Source: Acidobacteriota bacterium (GTDB taxonomy: Bacteria; Acidobacteriota; Thermoanaerobaculia; Multivoradales; J023). From it: a stretch of 64,000 nucleotides of DNA. The notes below the pieces were generated by a model. It made no database searches. It saw nothing but the letters and a program-made list of their open reading frames with translations, and was not told where the DNA came from. Every line of letters starts with the position of its first letter. Within the stretch, counting starts at the first letter, position 1. The translations under genes were made by a program, and so were the position numbers. Positions 55,220-64,000 of this stretch are shown in pieces. The DNA lies in assembly GCA_029263315.1 (NCBI GenBank), contig JAJCXR010000024.1:60526-124525 (forward strand), given 5' to 3'.

Positions 55220-56932
55220 ATGAGCCCCAAGACCGCCAATCTCGATACCCCTGCACCGCTGCGCATCCTCCTTGTCGAAGACGACGAATTTGATGTCGCC
55301 GTCTTTCGTCGGGCCTTTCGCAAAAGTGGCGTGGCCTGCGAAATCGTCCGCTGCCGGCGGGCTGAGGAAGCCTTGGAGGGATTGCAGATCACCGAGCTCG
55401 AGCTCGAGCTCCTGGTCACCGACCACAAGCTGCCCGGCATGTCCGGCTTGGAGCTTGCCAAGCTCCTGCTGGCCGACAAACCTTCCTACGCCATCGTTCT
55501 GTTGACCGGGGGAGGCTCCGAGGAAGTGGCCATCGAGTCCCTGAAGGCGGGGGTGCATGAGTACATCGTCAAGGACTCGACCCACGAATATCTCGCCCGC
55601 CTCCCCTTGATGTTGCCGCAGGCGGTGCAGCGCCACCAAGACCACGTCGCCCGCAAGAAGGCCGAACGCGATCTCCGGTCGGCCCAGGACGCGGCCCTGG
55701 AGAGCCGCCGTCGGCGCCTGCGCATGCAGGAAGAAACCAGTGAGGCGATTCGCCAGAAGCTGCGTCATATGCGGCAGGCTATCCATCTGATGGCGCAGAA
55801 CACCGGCATGTCGCCGCCCGCAGGAGGCAAATCAAAAGGCAAACCATCCCCCGGCGAGGCCCTGTCCAGCCTGCGAAGTGGCCACCAAGAGCTGGAACGG
55901 CTCTTCGACGAGCTCCTCGAAGCTTCCAAGTACGATGCTCAGCAGCAGGAGGGCAACGGCAAGGCGTTTGACCTGGGAGATGTCATCCGCGGTGCCCTCG
56001 AAGCCTTGACCCTTCCCCCGGCCGCCGAGGCGCGGGATCTGTTTTATGTACTGGCCAACGACGTCCCGGAGAGAGTGTTCGGCAATCCGCAACAACTTCG
56101 CGAGATGATCATCCGCTTGGTGGAGAGCTTGCTGGGGCAGAGCGATGGGGGCGAGCTGACGGTGGAGGTGAGACGTCACCGGGCGGACGAATACCTACGC
56201 TTCGACATCGGCGGCAAATGCTTGCTGATGCCGGCAAAAAATCGGCAACGGCTGATGGCGGCGTTCAATCTCAGCGAAGAGGAAACCATGGCCGGGGCCT
56301 TCAGCGTCGAGCTCATGGAATGCCGTGACTTGGCCCGGCGTCTCGGTGGCAGCATTTGGGTCGAGGCCGCCCCCAGCGCCGAGCTAGCGGATCAAACCCT
56401 GTTGTGCTTTTCGGCGGAGTTACCGGCGGTGCCCCTGGATAGTCATCAGACGATTCAAGAGCCCTCCGGTGAGAGTAGTTGGTGGGAGACCTCAGACGAT
56501 GGCACTCGGGCAGGACGTCAACGTCTCGAGCCGCGGGTGCTGGAAATCGATCGCCATCCGGCCCAAGTGCTGGTGGTCAGCAACAATCCGGTGGTCATTC
56601 ACGTGGTGGGGCGCATGGTCGAGCAGCTCGGCTGCCGGTTTGTACCCGCGGAGTCCGGGATCCAGGCTCTCAATGCGCTGCAACGGGAGCCCTTCGATTT
56701 GGTGCTGACGGCCCTCGACTTGCCGCAGATGGGCGGCTTGGAGCTGACCCGACGCATTCGAGAAGGCGCAGGGCAGAAAACCGAGCATCGCCTACCGATC
56801 ATCGCCCTGGGAACCCGCCCCGAAGAGTTGGAGGCCTGTCGTCAAGCGGGGCTCGACGGTTTGGTGCGCCGCCCGTTGTCGCAACGAAAGCTGGAGTCGG
56901 CGGTTCGGCGAGCCTTGCGGGATCGTATCTGA
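55220..56932 (+). CDS. Receiver - coiled coil - degenerate histidine-kinase ATPase - pseudo-receiver protein
   Basis: This 570-residue signalling protein has an N-terminal receiver with acidic pocket Glu20/Asp21 and phosphoacceptor Asp68 (VTDHKLPGMSG), LLTGGGSEE and IVKDS. Coiled-coil sequence follows (~150-225), then a dimerisation/ATPase-like region (FGNPQQLREMIIRLVESLL, AGAFSVELMECRDLARRLGGSIWVEA) in which the phosphorylated His and N-box Asn are not obvious. A second receiver-like domain (~450-568) lacks the acceptor: DLVLTALDLP has Ala at the Asp position, and the acidic pair is Ser-Asn. Input is therefore likely phosphate to Asp68, with output by binding. GGGGAG precedes ATG 55220. It converges on the GGDEF gene. 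Confidence 0.85.
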   Translation: MSPKTANLDTPAPLRILLVEDDEFDVAVFRRAFRKSGVACEIVRCRRAEEALEGLQITELELELLVTDHKLPGMSGLELAKLLLADKPSYAIVLLTGGGSEEVAIESLKAGVHEYIVKDSTHEYLARLPLMLPQAVQRHQDHVARKKAERDLRSAQDAALESRRRRLRMQEETSEAIRQKLRHMRQAIHLMAQNTGMSPPAGGKSKGKPSPGEALSSLRSGHQELERLFDELLEASKYDAQQQEGNGKAFDLGDVIRGALEALTLPPAAEARDLFYVLANDVPERVFGNPQQLREMIIRLVESLLGQSDGGELTVEVRRHRADEYLRFDIGGKCLLMPAKNRQRLMAAFNLSEEETMAGAFSVELMECRDLARRLGGSIWVEAAPSAELADQTLLCFSAELPAVPLDSHQTIQEPSGESSWWETSDDGTRAGRQRLEPRVLEIDRHPAQVLVVSNNPVVIHVVGRMVEQLGCRFVPAESGIQALNALQREPFDLVLTALDLPQMGGLELTRRIREGAGQKTEHRLPIIALGTRPEELEACRQAGLDGLVRRPLSQRKLESAVRRALRDRI

Positions 56933-56966
56933 GCATCCCTAGCTGAGCATCCAAGAAAGGAGGGTC

Positions 56967-58124
56967 TCAGGTGCTGTCTCCGTTCCCCAAAACGGCGATC
57001 GATGGCTGGCGGCTGGAGGTGGCGATGATGCGGTTGCGGCCCATTTCCTTGGCCCGGTACATACGCCGGTCGGCGGCCCTCAGCAGCTCGTTCTTGAGGG
57101 CGGTCAATTCGATCGTCCGGGTCTCGAACAGGGGGACGATATCCGCTTCGAGGGTGACCAACCCGATGCTGGCGGTGAGATCCGCCAGCCCCAGGGCAGG
57201 GTAATTCTCCGGATCTTCGGGGTCGGCGATCTCCAAAAAGATGTGCGTCTCGATGGATTGACGAATGGTCTCCGCCACCCAGGCGGATTCCTGCGGCGAG
57301 TGGCCGGGCAGCACGACGACAAACTCATCACCGCCGTAGCGGGCGGCGATGGCGGAGCCCGGCAAGACTTGGCGCAACAAACCACCCATCTCCCGCAGCA
57401 CCCGGCTACCCACCAAATGACCGTGGCTGTCGTTGATCCGCTTGAAACGATCCAAGTCGATGAACAACAGGCCGCAGTCCTGCCCCTCGGCGATCAGGCG
57501 GCGCAGCTCGAGGGTCAAATTCTGATGCAGGAAACGGTCGTTGTAGAGCCGTGTCAGGTCGTCCCGACGCGCCATGTCTTTCGACCGCTGTGCTTCGATG
57601 GCATTGGCGATGGCGGAGGAGATGGTCAGGGCGAAGGTTTCCAAGATCGCCAGTTGACGCCCGCTGAAGGCCGTTTGCGGTGCTTGGACCAACTCGAGGG
57701 CGCCCACCACACGCTGTCCGACCAGCAGGGGCAGGGCGACGACCGAGCCCTGAAGCCGTTGGGCGTCCGGGGGGAGGTGCAACAGAGCATCGCTGGTCGG
57801 TGCGTTGCCCACCAGGGATTCCCCCTGGCTCAGCACGCGACCGGCCAGACTTTCACTGATCGGCAAGGGCTCCCCCTCGAGAGAGGCTGTCTGCAAACCA
57901 AAGCTGGCCACCAAGACCATCTCCGGGGGAATCTCAAGGGACTCGGGAACGGAGGCGTCTCGCAGATAGATGGCTCCCGCCTGCGACGATACAAAATCAT
58001 TGGCCCGCCGCAAGATTTCGCAGAGGACTCGACTCAGGTCGACTTCGGAGATCGGCAGACCTCCTGGCTCGTCGGGTGTCAGGAGGTAGATGAGCTCCGG
58101 ATTGGAGATCGAGTGTAGTTTCAT
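56967..58124 (-). CDS. GAF-GGDEF diguanylate cyclase
   Basis: This 385-residue protein has a GAF domain (~25-175: RVLCEILRRANDFVSSQAGAIYL, LAGRVLSQGESLVGNAPTSD, VALPLLVGQRVVGALELVQ). The GGDEF domain has LFIDLDRFKRIND (metal Asp223) and RYGGDEF (264-268). It should make cyclic di-GMP, regulated by whatever the GAF binds. No RxxD inhibitory site precedes GGDEF (the sequence is LPGSAIAAR), so product feedback seems absent. ATG 58124 has GGGA about ten bases upstream, and the upstream frame is unsupported. It faces the pseudo-receiver protein tail-to-tail with a 34-bp gap. Confidence 0.93.
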   Translation of the reverse strand: MKLHSISNPELIYLLTPDEPGGLPISEVDLSRVLCEILRRANDFVSSQAGAIYLRDASVPESLEIPPEMVLVASFGLQTASLEGEPLPISESLAGRVLSQGESLVGNAPTSDALLHLPPDAQRLQGSVVALPLLVGQRVVGALELVQAPQTAFSGRQLAILETFALTISSAIANAIEAQRSKDMARRDDLTRLYNDRFLHQNLTLELRRLIAEGQDCGLLFIDLDRFKRINDSHGHLVGSRVLREMGGLLRQVLPGSAIAARYGGDEFVVVLPGHSPQESAWVAETIRQSIETHIFLEIADPEDPENYPALGLADLTASIGLVTLEADIVPLFETRTIELTALKNELLRAADRRMYRAKEMGRNRIIATSSRQPSIAVLGNGDST

Positions 58125-58366
58125 GGCACGTCTATCCCAGGAAATCGCTGGATAGTCAATCGCCCCGCATCCGGTTGTTGCGACCCGGCCAGACCGCCCA
58201 AGTATTCGAGACATTCTATGTGGAGGCTACATTTTACATGGATGTGGGCCAAAAGTGCGAAGCAAAGTGCTCGCTCCCAATGCCCGGAGCCGGGTGAGCC
58301 ACCGACGGCACACAACGATGCTCTTCGACAGAAGACCTGGCGCCCGTTCCTCTGTACAATCCCCGG

Positions 58367-60265
58367 ATGACACGCTTCCTCGATCCACCCGGCCCTTCCA
58401 TGGGGAGCTCCTCTGGACTGGTCTTCCCAGATCCCTTCGACTACCTGACCGCCGACGCGGTCCGTCATATGTTGCGCCACCAGGACGCAGAGAAATTTCT
58501 CGTTTGGATGCGCCAGGAAGCGCCCAAACTGCATCCCGGGGTCTTCGCCCGGGTGCCGGATGTGGTCCTTTGGCCATCTTTCGCCACCTCGCTGGGCACT
58601 GGGCTGTGGAATGCCATGCCCCTGCCGCGCCATGATTATCGGCCCGAGCCCTTACCGCGGCAGAGCTCCGGTGACCTCTGCCGCTGCCGTTCCGGATTGG
58701 ACTTCGACGACTGTTGTGCCCTGTTTCCACCACCTCCCCCGTTCAAGGCGGAAGCCCTTTGGACCTTCGTCGCCGAGCAACTGCCCCTCGAGGACCTGGA
58801 GGGTGTCGCCTTGGCAGGGCGCCTGACCGGTCCGATCCTCGGCGTCGTCGGCATGCGTTTGGTGGAACGGGGAGCGACGCGACGGGCCGCCCGCTTGCTG
58901 GAAAGAGTCTTCGCCCAGCCGCAGCATCTCGATGCCGAGTACGAGGTGGCCTTGGACGCCCTGTTCGACGCCTACGACGCCTTGGGTTGGAGAGGCAAAA
59001 AGGATCGGGCCCTGGTCGAGCTTTCGACGACCTTGCGGCCGCCCCTGCGCGGCGTCGTCTGGGCGCGGCGGGCCACCATCGCAGCGGATCAAGGCGAGGT
59101 GGAGGAGGCCTGGGACTTCTTTTCGCGGGCCCAGCAAGACGACCCTGACAATCCGTCCCTGGCCGGGTTGGAAGTTTCCCTGCTGCTCCACCAAGGGCGA
59201 TCGCGGCAAGCCTCCGACCGCGCCCAGTTTTGGTTGTCGAAGCTCAAGCGGTTGCCGGCGGACAAGTCCTACCGCCACCTGGAGAAGTTGTTGGAAGAGA
59301 TCATCGAGGACCCGTTGGTGGCCGTCTGGCAATTCTCCCAGGTGGTGGATTCCGAGCACTTGCGGCAAGTGCTGGCCCTCTTGGCCGGCCTGGAGGAGCG
59401 CCCCCTGCCGGCCTATGATCTCGAACGATCGGACAACGCCGCACGGCTAGTGGCTCCGCCCGCCCTGGATGCCATCGAGCAGGAGTGGCTTCGGGTTTGG
59501 CCCTCCGCTTCCATCCTGGTCGGCGCTGCAGCTTCCCTGGACGATGTGTCCTGTTGGAGCCCTGAGTTGGCCGGTCCTTGGGTTCAACTTCTGCAACAAG
59601 AGCCGGCGGCCCTCGATAGCTTGCACATTCTCGACGATCTTTGCTCGGCTGCCCACTTGCTGGAGTATCCCCTCCTGAAGGAGGCCCAGGAGCGATTCCT
59701 TCGACCTTTGATGCAGCGGGGGGTGGCGATCGTCGACCGGGCTCTGGGCGAAGACGGCTCCCTGGAGCTGCCTTGGGAGCATGAGGCGAATCGCCCGGCC
59801 TTGCGTTTGTACCGACGCCTTGCCCTGCAGTGGCTGGAGGTCGGACATCCTGATGCGGCCGTCGAGCTTTGCAGGCGACTCCTACGGTTGACGCCGGAGG
59901 ACCCTCTGGACATGCGCTGTCCGCTGGTGGACCACTACCTGCGCGCCGGCCACGACGAGGAAGCCTTGGCGGTTTGTGCGGCCTTCGAAGACGACACCAC
60001 ACCTGAAGTGATGTACGGCCGGATCTTGGCCCACTTTAGATTGCAGCAAATACCTGAGGCGGAACGGGCCCTACATCGGGCCCACCAGGCCCTGCCCTTG
60101 GTGTGGGCTTATTTGACCGGGAAATTGCGCCGTAAACCTCAGATCGTGCCCGGCATCGTCGTCCATGGCGGCGAAGATCAAGCTTGGAGCTATCGGCAGA
60201 ACATGCTGTCCACCTGGCGAGCCGTCAAAGGTTTATTACCCTGGCTGCGTCGCACTCAGGTCTAG
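58367..60265 (+). CDS. SEC-C motif protein with TPR-like helices
   Basis: This 632-residue protein has a zinc-binding SEC-C motif at about residues 103-119 (LCRCRSGLDFDDCC). This motif is also found at the end of SecA and on many small adaptors. The remaining ~500 residues are helical and TPR-like (ARLLERVFAQPQHLDAEYEVAL, EEAWDFFSRAQQDDPDNPSLAGLE, DAAVELCRRLLRLTPEDPLD, AERALHRAHQALPL). No enzyme motif was seen. SEC-C motifs often mediate binding to SecB or ribosomes, so a chaperone-adaptor role is possible but unproven. ATG 58367 is used; no strong ribosome site is visible, and ATG 58400 is an alternative. Confidence 0.72.
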   Translation: MTRFLDPPGPSMGSSSGLVFPDPFDYLTADAVRHMLRHQDAEKFLVWMRQEAPKLHPGVFARVPDVVLWPSFATSLGTGLWNAMPLPRHDYRPEPLPRQSSGDLCRCRSGLDFDDCCALFPPPPPFKAEALWTFVAEQLPLEDLEGVALAGRLTGPILGVVGMRLVERGATRRAARLLERVFAQPQHLDAEYEVALDALFDAYDALGWRGKKDRALVELSTTLRPPLRGVVWARRATIAADQGEVEEAWDFFSRAQQDDPDNPSLAGLEVSLLLHQGRSRQASDRAQFWLSKLKRLPADKSYRHLEKLLEEIIEDPLVAVWQFSQVVDSEHLRQVLALLAGLEERPLPAYDLERSDNAARLVAPPALDAIEQEWLRVWPSASILVGAAASLDDVSCWSPELAGPWVQLLQQEPAALDSLHILDDLCSAAHLLEYPLLKEAQERFLRPLMQRGVAIVDRALGEDGSLELPWEHEANRPALRLYRRLALQWLEVGHPDAAVELCRRLLRLTPEDPLDMRCPLVDHYLRAGHDEEALAVCAAFEDDTTPEVMYGRILAHFRLQQIPEAERALHRAHQALPLVWAYLTGKLRRKPQIVPGIVVHGGEDQAWSYRQNMLSTWRAVKGLLPWLRRTQV

Positions 60266-60407
60266 CAGCTCGAGAGAGGGCTGCCCCAAGAAGCGACGGC
60301 CTCAAGAAGCGACGACCCCAAGCCAAAACCAACGGCCCGCGATGGCAACGTTGTTTGACGCCGAGCCGAGGCCCCAGAGCCGGCAACCGACGTTGGCGAA
60401 CCGGCCT

Positions 60408-60803
60408 TCAAGCTAAACCGGCGTCCGGCAAGACAAACACCTTCCGCGCCAGCTCGGAACGGAGGGTTTCCGGCTTGTAGTACGCCGCCAGGGGTGAAGG
60501 GTGGTAGGTCAAGAGATCTGCATTGTGCTCTGCGAACTCCCGCCATGGTCGATGCCGTCCAAAGCGCTCTAAGCGTTCGTGCACGAGCAGCACAAACCCC
60601 CAGGTGATGGTGGCATGGAATTTCTCGTCGGCGCCGTGTTGCTGGACGAAACGACGCAGCCCCTCCGTCTGACGCTCCAGGGTCATGGCCAGGGAATGCT
60701 GGCGTAGATCCGCCCAAACCAAACGAACATGTTTTGGGTGATCGAGCTCGGAGGGTGGCAGGCTGCCGTCCAAAAAGGCATCGACAAGCTGTTGATCGAT
60801 CAT
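60408..60803 (-). CDS. Small conserved-looking hypothetical protein
   Basis: This 131-residue protein starts at ATG 60803, with GGAG eight bases upstream. The segments LDHPKHVRLVWADLRQHSLA, GLRRFVQQHGADEKFHATIT and GFVLLVHERLERF match a pattern familiar from small uncharacterised proteins in several phyla (HVRLAW..L, GLRRF, YHETIT-like). The conserved His residues could bind a metal, but no function is known. It is followed on the plus side by the SEC-C gene, convergently. Confidence 0.7.
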   Translation of the reverse strand: MIDQQLVDAFLDGSLPPSELDHPKHVRLVWADLRQHSLAMTLERQTEGLRRFVQQHGADEKFHATITWGFVLLVHERLERFGRHRPWREFAEHNADLLTYHPSPLAAYYKPETLRSELARKVFVLPDAGLA

Positions 60804-60922
60804 CGCGTGGCTCCAAGAAAGGTGACTCAATGTGCGACGCATGGTACATAGGTACCGTGGTACTGTCAAGAGCGCTCGCCAAGTCCTGGGCGGAGGTATC
60901 AAGTCCTAGGATGGGTGTCAGC

Positions 60923-61510
60923 TCAGCGCATCAGCTCTGCCACCCGCAAACGCAGATCGGGCAGCAATTCGTCTTCAAACCAGGGATTCTTGCGCAGCCA
61001 GATATTGTTGCGGGGACTGGGATGGGGCAGAGGGAGGCGGGCCGGTAGATGCTGCCGCCAGCTCTTTACTGTCTCGGTGAGGGTCTGTCGGGACATGGCG
61101 GGCAGGTAGTAATTCAGCGCGTGTCGACTGATCAATAGCGTCAGCTCGACTTGAGACAAGGCTGCCAGGAGGGGCCCATGCCACCGCGGGGCACATTCCG
61201 GGCGGGGCGGCAGATCTCCCGACTTGCCGGTTCCCGGATAGCAGAATCCCATGGGCACTAAGGCGACGTGCCGTGGGTCGTAGAAAAGGTCTGCGTCGAT
61301 TCCCAGCCACTGGCGCAATCGCTGGCCGCTGGCATCGTCCCAAGGAATGCCGCTTTTGTGTACCCGGCGCCCCGGAGCCTGGCCGATGATCAACAGCCGT
61401 GCCTGCGGCGATGCCTGGACCACGGGGCGCGGACCGGCGGGCAGGAACGGTCGACAAAGGTCACAGCGGCGGATGTCTTGCATCAAAGTATCGAAGGGCG
61501 GTGTTGGCAC
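60923..61510 (-). CDS. Uracil-DNA glycosylase superfamily protein
   Basis: This 195-residue protein starts at GTG 61510 with AGGAG six bases upstream. It has the superfamily's motif 1, LLIIGQAPGRRVHKSGIPWD, and motif 2, LPHPSPRNNIWLRKNPWFE. The Cys pair in RRCDLCRP resembles the iron-sulfur Cys of family 4/5 UDGs, but further cysteines are not clearly conserved. Such enzymes excise uracil or other damaged bases from DNA. The NNIWLRKNPW pattern marks a common uncharacterised branch, so the substrate is uncertain. Confidence 0.85.
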   Translation of the reverse strand: MPTPPFDTLMQDIRRCDLCRPFLPAGPRPVVQASPQARLLIIGQAPGRRVHKSGIPWDDASGQRLRQWLGIDADLFYDPRHVALVPMGFCYPGTGKSGDLPPRPECAPRWHGPLLAALSQVELTLLISRHALNYYLPAMSRQTLTETVKSWRQHLPARLPLPHPSPRNNIWLRKNPWFEDELLPDLRLRVAELMR

Positions 61511-61632
61511 GTCTGGCTCCTGGGGGGTTGAGCGGCTATGCTAACAATAGCGGAAAGCCTGAGATACTGAGATGCGTTGACAATGGGTGGGTTACAGCTC
61601 GCCGGCCCGGGACGGTGGGGCAGGAGAAGGTC

Positions 61633-62715
61633 ATGGCAGTGCGACAACATGAAGAGCGACGGGGCCCACGGATCAACGGCTCGAAACCGCCGACGGCCAA
61701 GCAACGGCGGGCCAAGCCGACGCCCCGCCCAGGCGGTGGCGGTTTCGTCCTCCGCCTATTGCAGATCTTGGGGCTGGGGATATTAGGCGTTTTGGCCCTG
61801 ATGCTGTCGCGGGGCCCCAGTGGACCGCGACGGGCCCGCCGCCGGGCCAACCCCGAAGATGCCCCCAGGGACCTGTGGCCCGACGAAGCTGTTTCAGAGG
61901 CCAGCTTCGAGGCGGCGCCCGACGATGCGATCAGCTGGATCGCCGGTCCCACCGGGGATCTCAGAATTCTCGAGCGGCATCCGCAAGGGGAGATCACCTT
62001 GTTACTGATCCACGGCTTGGCGGGCCGTCTGGAGCATTGGTTGCCGTTGCTCGACCGCACCGGTCCGGCCCTGCGTTGCCTGGCGGTGGATCTACCGGGG
62101 CATGGCGAGTCCGACAGCCGCAACGACGGCACCGACATTACGGTGCAGCAGATGGCCCAGGCGATGCGCGCCGTCCTCGAAACCCTCGGGCTGCGTCGGG
62201 TCCTGGTCGTCGGTCACGACCTGGGGGCCACCGTGGCGCTACAGCTGGCGTCGCTGGTGCCGGAAAGGGTGCTCGGACTCTTCCTCATCGATCCCAACGG
62301 CGATCAGAGCCGGCTCGACGATGCGGCCAAGGCCAGTGTCCTGGAAGCCATGGAAAAGGACCCGAAGGACGAAGTGCGATGGCAGTTTCGGCAGATTCTG
62401 ATCAACGTCGCACCGCAGGTGGCGGATCGTGTATTGGCCGACATCGATACCAGTCAGTCGTCAGCCTTGCTCGGTGCCGTGCGCAGCAGCCTGGGCTTCG
62501 AGCCCGCCGTCGCCTTGGAGGCCTACGGTGGTCCGTGCCAAGTGCTGATCAGCCCACTCAATGATCTGCCCTACAGCTTGCACAAAGTGGTTCCCAATCT
62601 GGCCTGGTCCATGCTGCCGGGGGCCAGCCATTGGATGATGATGGATACTCCCCAAGGGGTCTGGGAAGGTCTGGTGGATTTTCTCGATCGCCGGGTCATG
62701 ATCGACGACGGATGA
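61633..62715 (+). CDS. Membrane-anchored alpha/beta-hydrolase
   Basis: This 360-residue protein has a basic cytoplasmic tail and one transmembrane helix (FVLRLLQILGLGILGVLALMLSR, ~38-60). A linker and an alpha/beta-hydrolase domain follow, with LLIHGLAGRLEHW (oxyanion hole), DLPGHGESDSR, nucleophile elbow VVGHDLGATVALQL and final His in LPGASHWMMMDTPQG. The nucleophile is Asp (GHDLG), as in epoxide hydrolases and haloalkane dehalogenases, rather than Ser. The active site would face the periplasm. AGGAGAAGG precedes ATG 61633. Substrate unknown. Confidence 0.87.
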   Translation: MAVRQHEERRGPRINGSKPPTAKQRRAKPTPRPGGGGFVLRLLQILGLGILGVLALMLSRGPSGPRRARRRANPEDAPRDLWPDEAVSEASFEAAPDDAISWIAGPTGDLRILERHPQGEITLLLIHGLAGRLEHWLPLLDRTGPALRCLAVDLPGHGESDSRNDGTDITVQQMAQAMRAVLETLGLRRVLVVGHDLGATVALQLASLVPERVLGLFLIDPNGDQSRLDDAAKASVLEAMEKDPKDEVRWQFRQILINVAPQVADRVLADIDTSQSSALLGAVRSSLGFEPAVALEAYGGPCQVLISPLNDLPYSLHKVVPNLAWSMLPGASHWMMMDTPQGVWEGLVDFLDRRVMIDDG

Positions 62716-62811
62716 CCCCACGGCGGGTCGGTGTCGGCTCGAGGCGCAAGCGCGGCCTGCTCCGATCGACCTAGTCAGGAACGCCGATGGGCCATCGTCG
62801 GGCCAGGCGCC

Positions 62812-63285
<474 letters not shown>

Positions 63286-63316
63286 CACTTTTCCTTTCGA
63301 ACAGGGCGGGAGATGG

Positions 63317-64000
63317 TCATTCGAAGTCGGCAGGCAGGGCGCCGAAGTTGGCGGCGTAGCGCTCGGCGAATTCCTGTCGCTCGTAGGCGTGGTTCTGTGT
63401 ACCGTTCTGCTCCACCACGAAGGCCGAGGCGATGCTGCCCATGCGGCCGCAGACGTCGAGCCCGTAGCCCCGTTGCAGGCCGGCAACGAAACCGCCGCGA
63501 TAGGAATCGCCTGCCCCGGTCGGGTCGACGAAGCGCTCGACCTTGGCCACCGGGATCAAAATATCCTGCTCGCCCGGACGCAGAATCTTGCTGCCCTCGC
63601 CCCCCAGGGTGACGATCACCATGTCGACGAGGTCGAAAATACCCTTGCCCTTGGCGCCGGTCTTCTCCTCGAAGACGGCGTGCTCGTAGTCGTTGACCGC
63701 GATCATGGCGGCACCCCGTGCGGCGGCGGCGAGATCCTCGCCACTCATGGCGGTGACTTGGAAGCTGGGGTCGAAGAGGAAGGGCAGGCCCATCTCCCGT
63801 GCTTCCGCACAGTGGCGCAGCATGGCGGCGGGGTCGTCGGGTGCGATGATGGCGATGGCGGGGCGCTCCCCCGCCTGCTGGCGCAAGCTGAGCTCACCGG
63901 CCCGCGCCATGGCACCGACAAAAAAACCGGTGATCTGGTTGTCGTCTTGATCGGTGGTGATGTGGCACGAGGCGGTGATCTCATCGTCGAAACACCGCAC
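63317..64000 (-). CDS. PfkB-family carbohydrate/nucleoside kinase, C-terminal part (runs off the right edge)
   Basis: The 227 residues visible are the C-terminal two-thirds of a PfkB-fold kinase. They contain AMIAVNDYEHAVFEEKTG, VDMVIVTLGGEGSKIL and the signature VDPTGAGDSYRGGFVAGL with the catalytic-base Asp. The overall look is of adenosine-kinase or sugar-kinase relatives (HITTDQDDNQITGFFVGAM). It phosphorylates a sugar or nucleoside with ATP in the cytoplasm; the substrate-binding N-terminus lies outside the window. EVE follows 31 bp downstream. Confidence 0.9.
   Translation of the reverse strand: MRCFDDEITASCHITTDQDDNQITGFFVGAMARAGELSLRQQAGERPAIAIIAPDDPAAMLRHCAEAREMGLPFLFDPSFQVTAMSGEDLAAAARGAAMIAVNDYEHAVFEEKTGAKGKGIFDLVDMVIVTLGGEGSKILRPGEQDILIPVAKVERFVDPTGAGDSYRGGFVAGLQRGYGLDVCGRMGSIASAFVVEQNGTQNHAYERQEFAERYAANFGALPADFE

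Overview
The window is high-GC bacterial DNA, densely coded on both strands with no phage or plasmid backbone. Several things point to a Gram-negative, outer-membrane bacterium with a signalling-rich genome: a complete Tol-Pal locus, lspA, two RND permeases with a lipoprotein adaptor, very large Hanks-type Ser/Thr kinases, a bactofilin, and a BNR protein ending in a DGFESG-type tail. Acidobacteriota (Thermoanaerobaculia-like) fits best, with Planctomycetota less likely. This is an inference from gene content; no rRNA or marker phylogeny was available.

Layout. 1-7362 (minus): a likely operon of an aldehyde dehydrogenase, an iron alcohol dehydrogenase, an exported PQQ-type beta-propeller, a HemW/HemN-like radical SAM enzyme, an FAD halogenase/monooxygenase-like enzyme and a GT4 glycosyltransferase cut by the window edge. 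It looks like a specialised-metabolite or modified-lipid pathway. 7744-9927 (minus): a UbiB-like kinase and ribosomal protein S20 with its terminator. 10051-14971 (minus): tolQ-tolR-tolA/tonB-tolB-pal-cpoB. 15311-17109 (plus): etfB-etfA. 17099-22398: an M20 peptidase, a GYF-AIM24 protein preceded by a 17-bp tandem array, a small hypothetical gene, tRNA-Gly(CCC), bactofilin and alanine dehydrogenase. 22475-25519 (minus): a coupled operon of a small membrane protein, thiE-like, acpS, lspA and rluD; the rluD 3' end is tandemly duplicated. 25753-29134 (plus): a TPR/cNMP-type protein, def, cysS and yraN. 29245-29607: a Gly-Cys-Gly tRNA cluster behind a strong promoter.

29866-41715 is the most unusual region. 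A P1B-4-type metal ATPase converges on an 828-residue protein that joins a Ser/Thr kinase, an adrenodoxin-like [2Fe-2S] ferredoxin, a degenerate class III cyclase domain and a haem globin. An MFS transporter then converges on a 1904-residue kinase-AAA ATPase-helical-(SBP_5)x2 protein that has no visible membrane segment. 41823-49805 (plus) is an RND permease, adaptor, RND permease operon. 49806-51170 holds an IS200-like (RAYT-type) transposase surrounded by four copies of a hairpin-containing repeat, one of them inverted.

51171-64000 carries a BNR-repeat lipoprotein; a periplasmic asparaginase with a structured leader and terminator; Cu-Zn superoxide dismutase; a receiver/pseudo-kinase/pseudo-receiver protein facing a GAF-GGDEF diguanylate cyclase; a SEC-C/TPR protein; a small conserved hypothetical; a uracil-DNA-glycosylase-like protein; a membrane-anchored alpha/beta hydrolase; an EVE-domain protein; and a PfkB-family kinase cut by the right edge.

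Gene boundaries and families are mostly secure. Functions of the first operon, the two giant kinases and the repeat elements are inferences from motifs and context.
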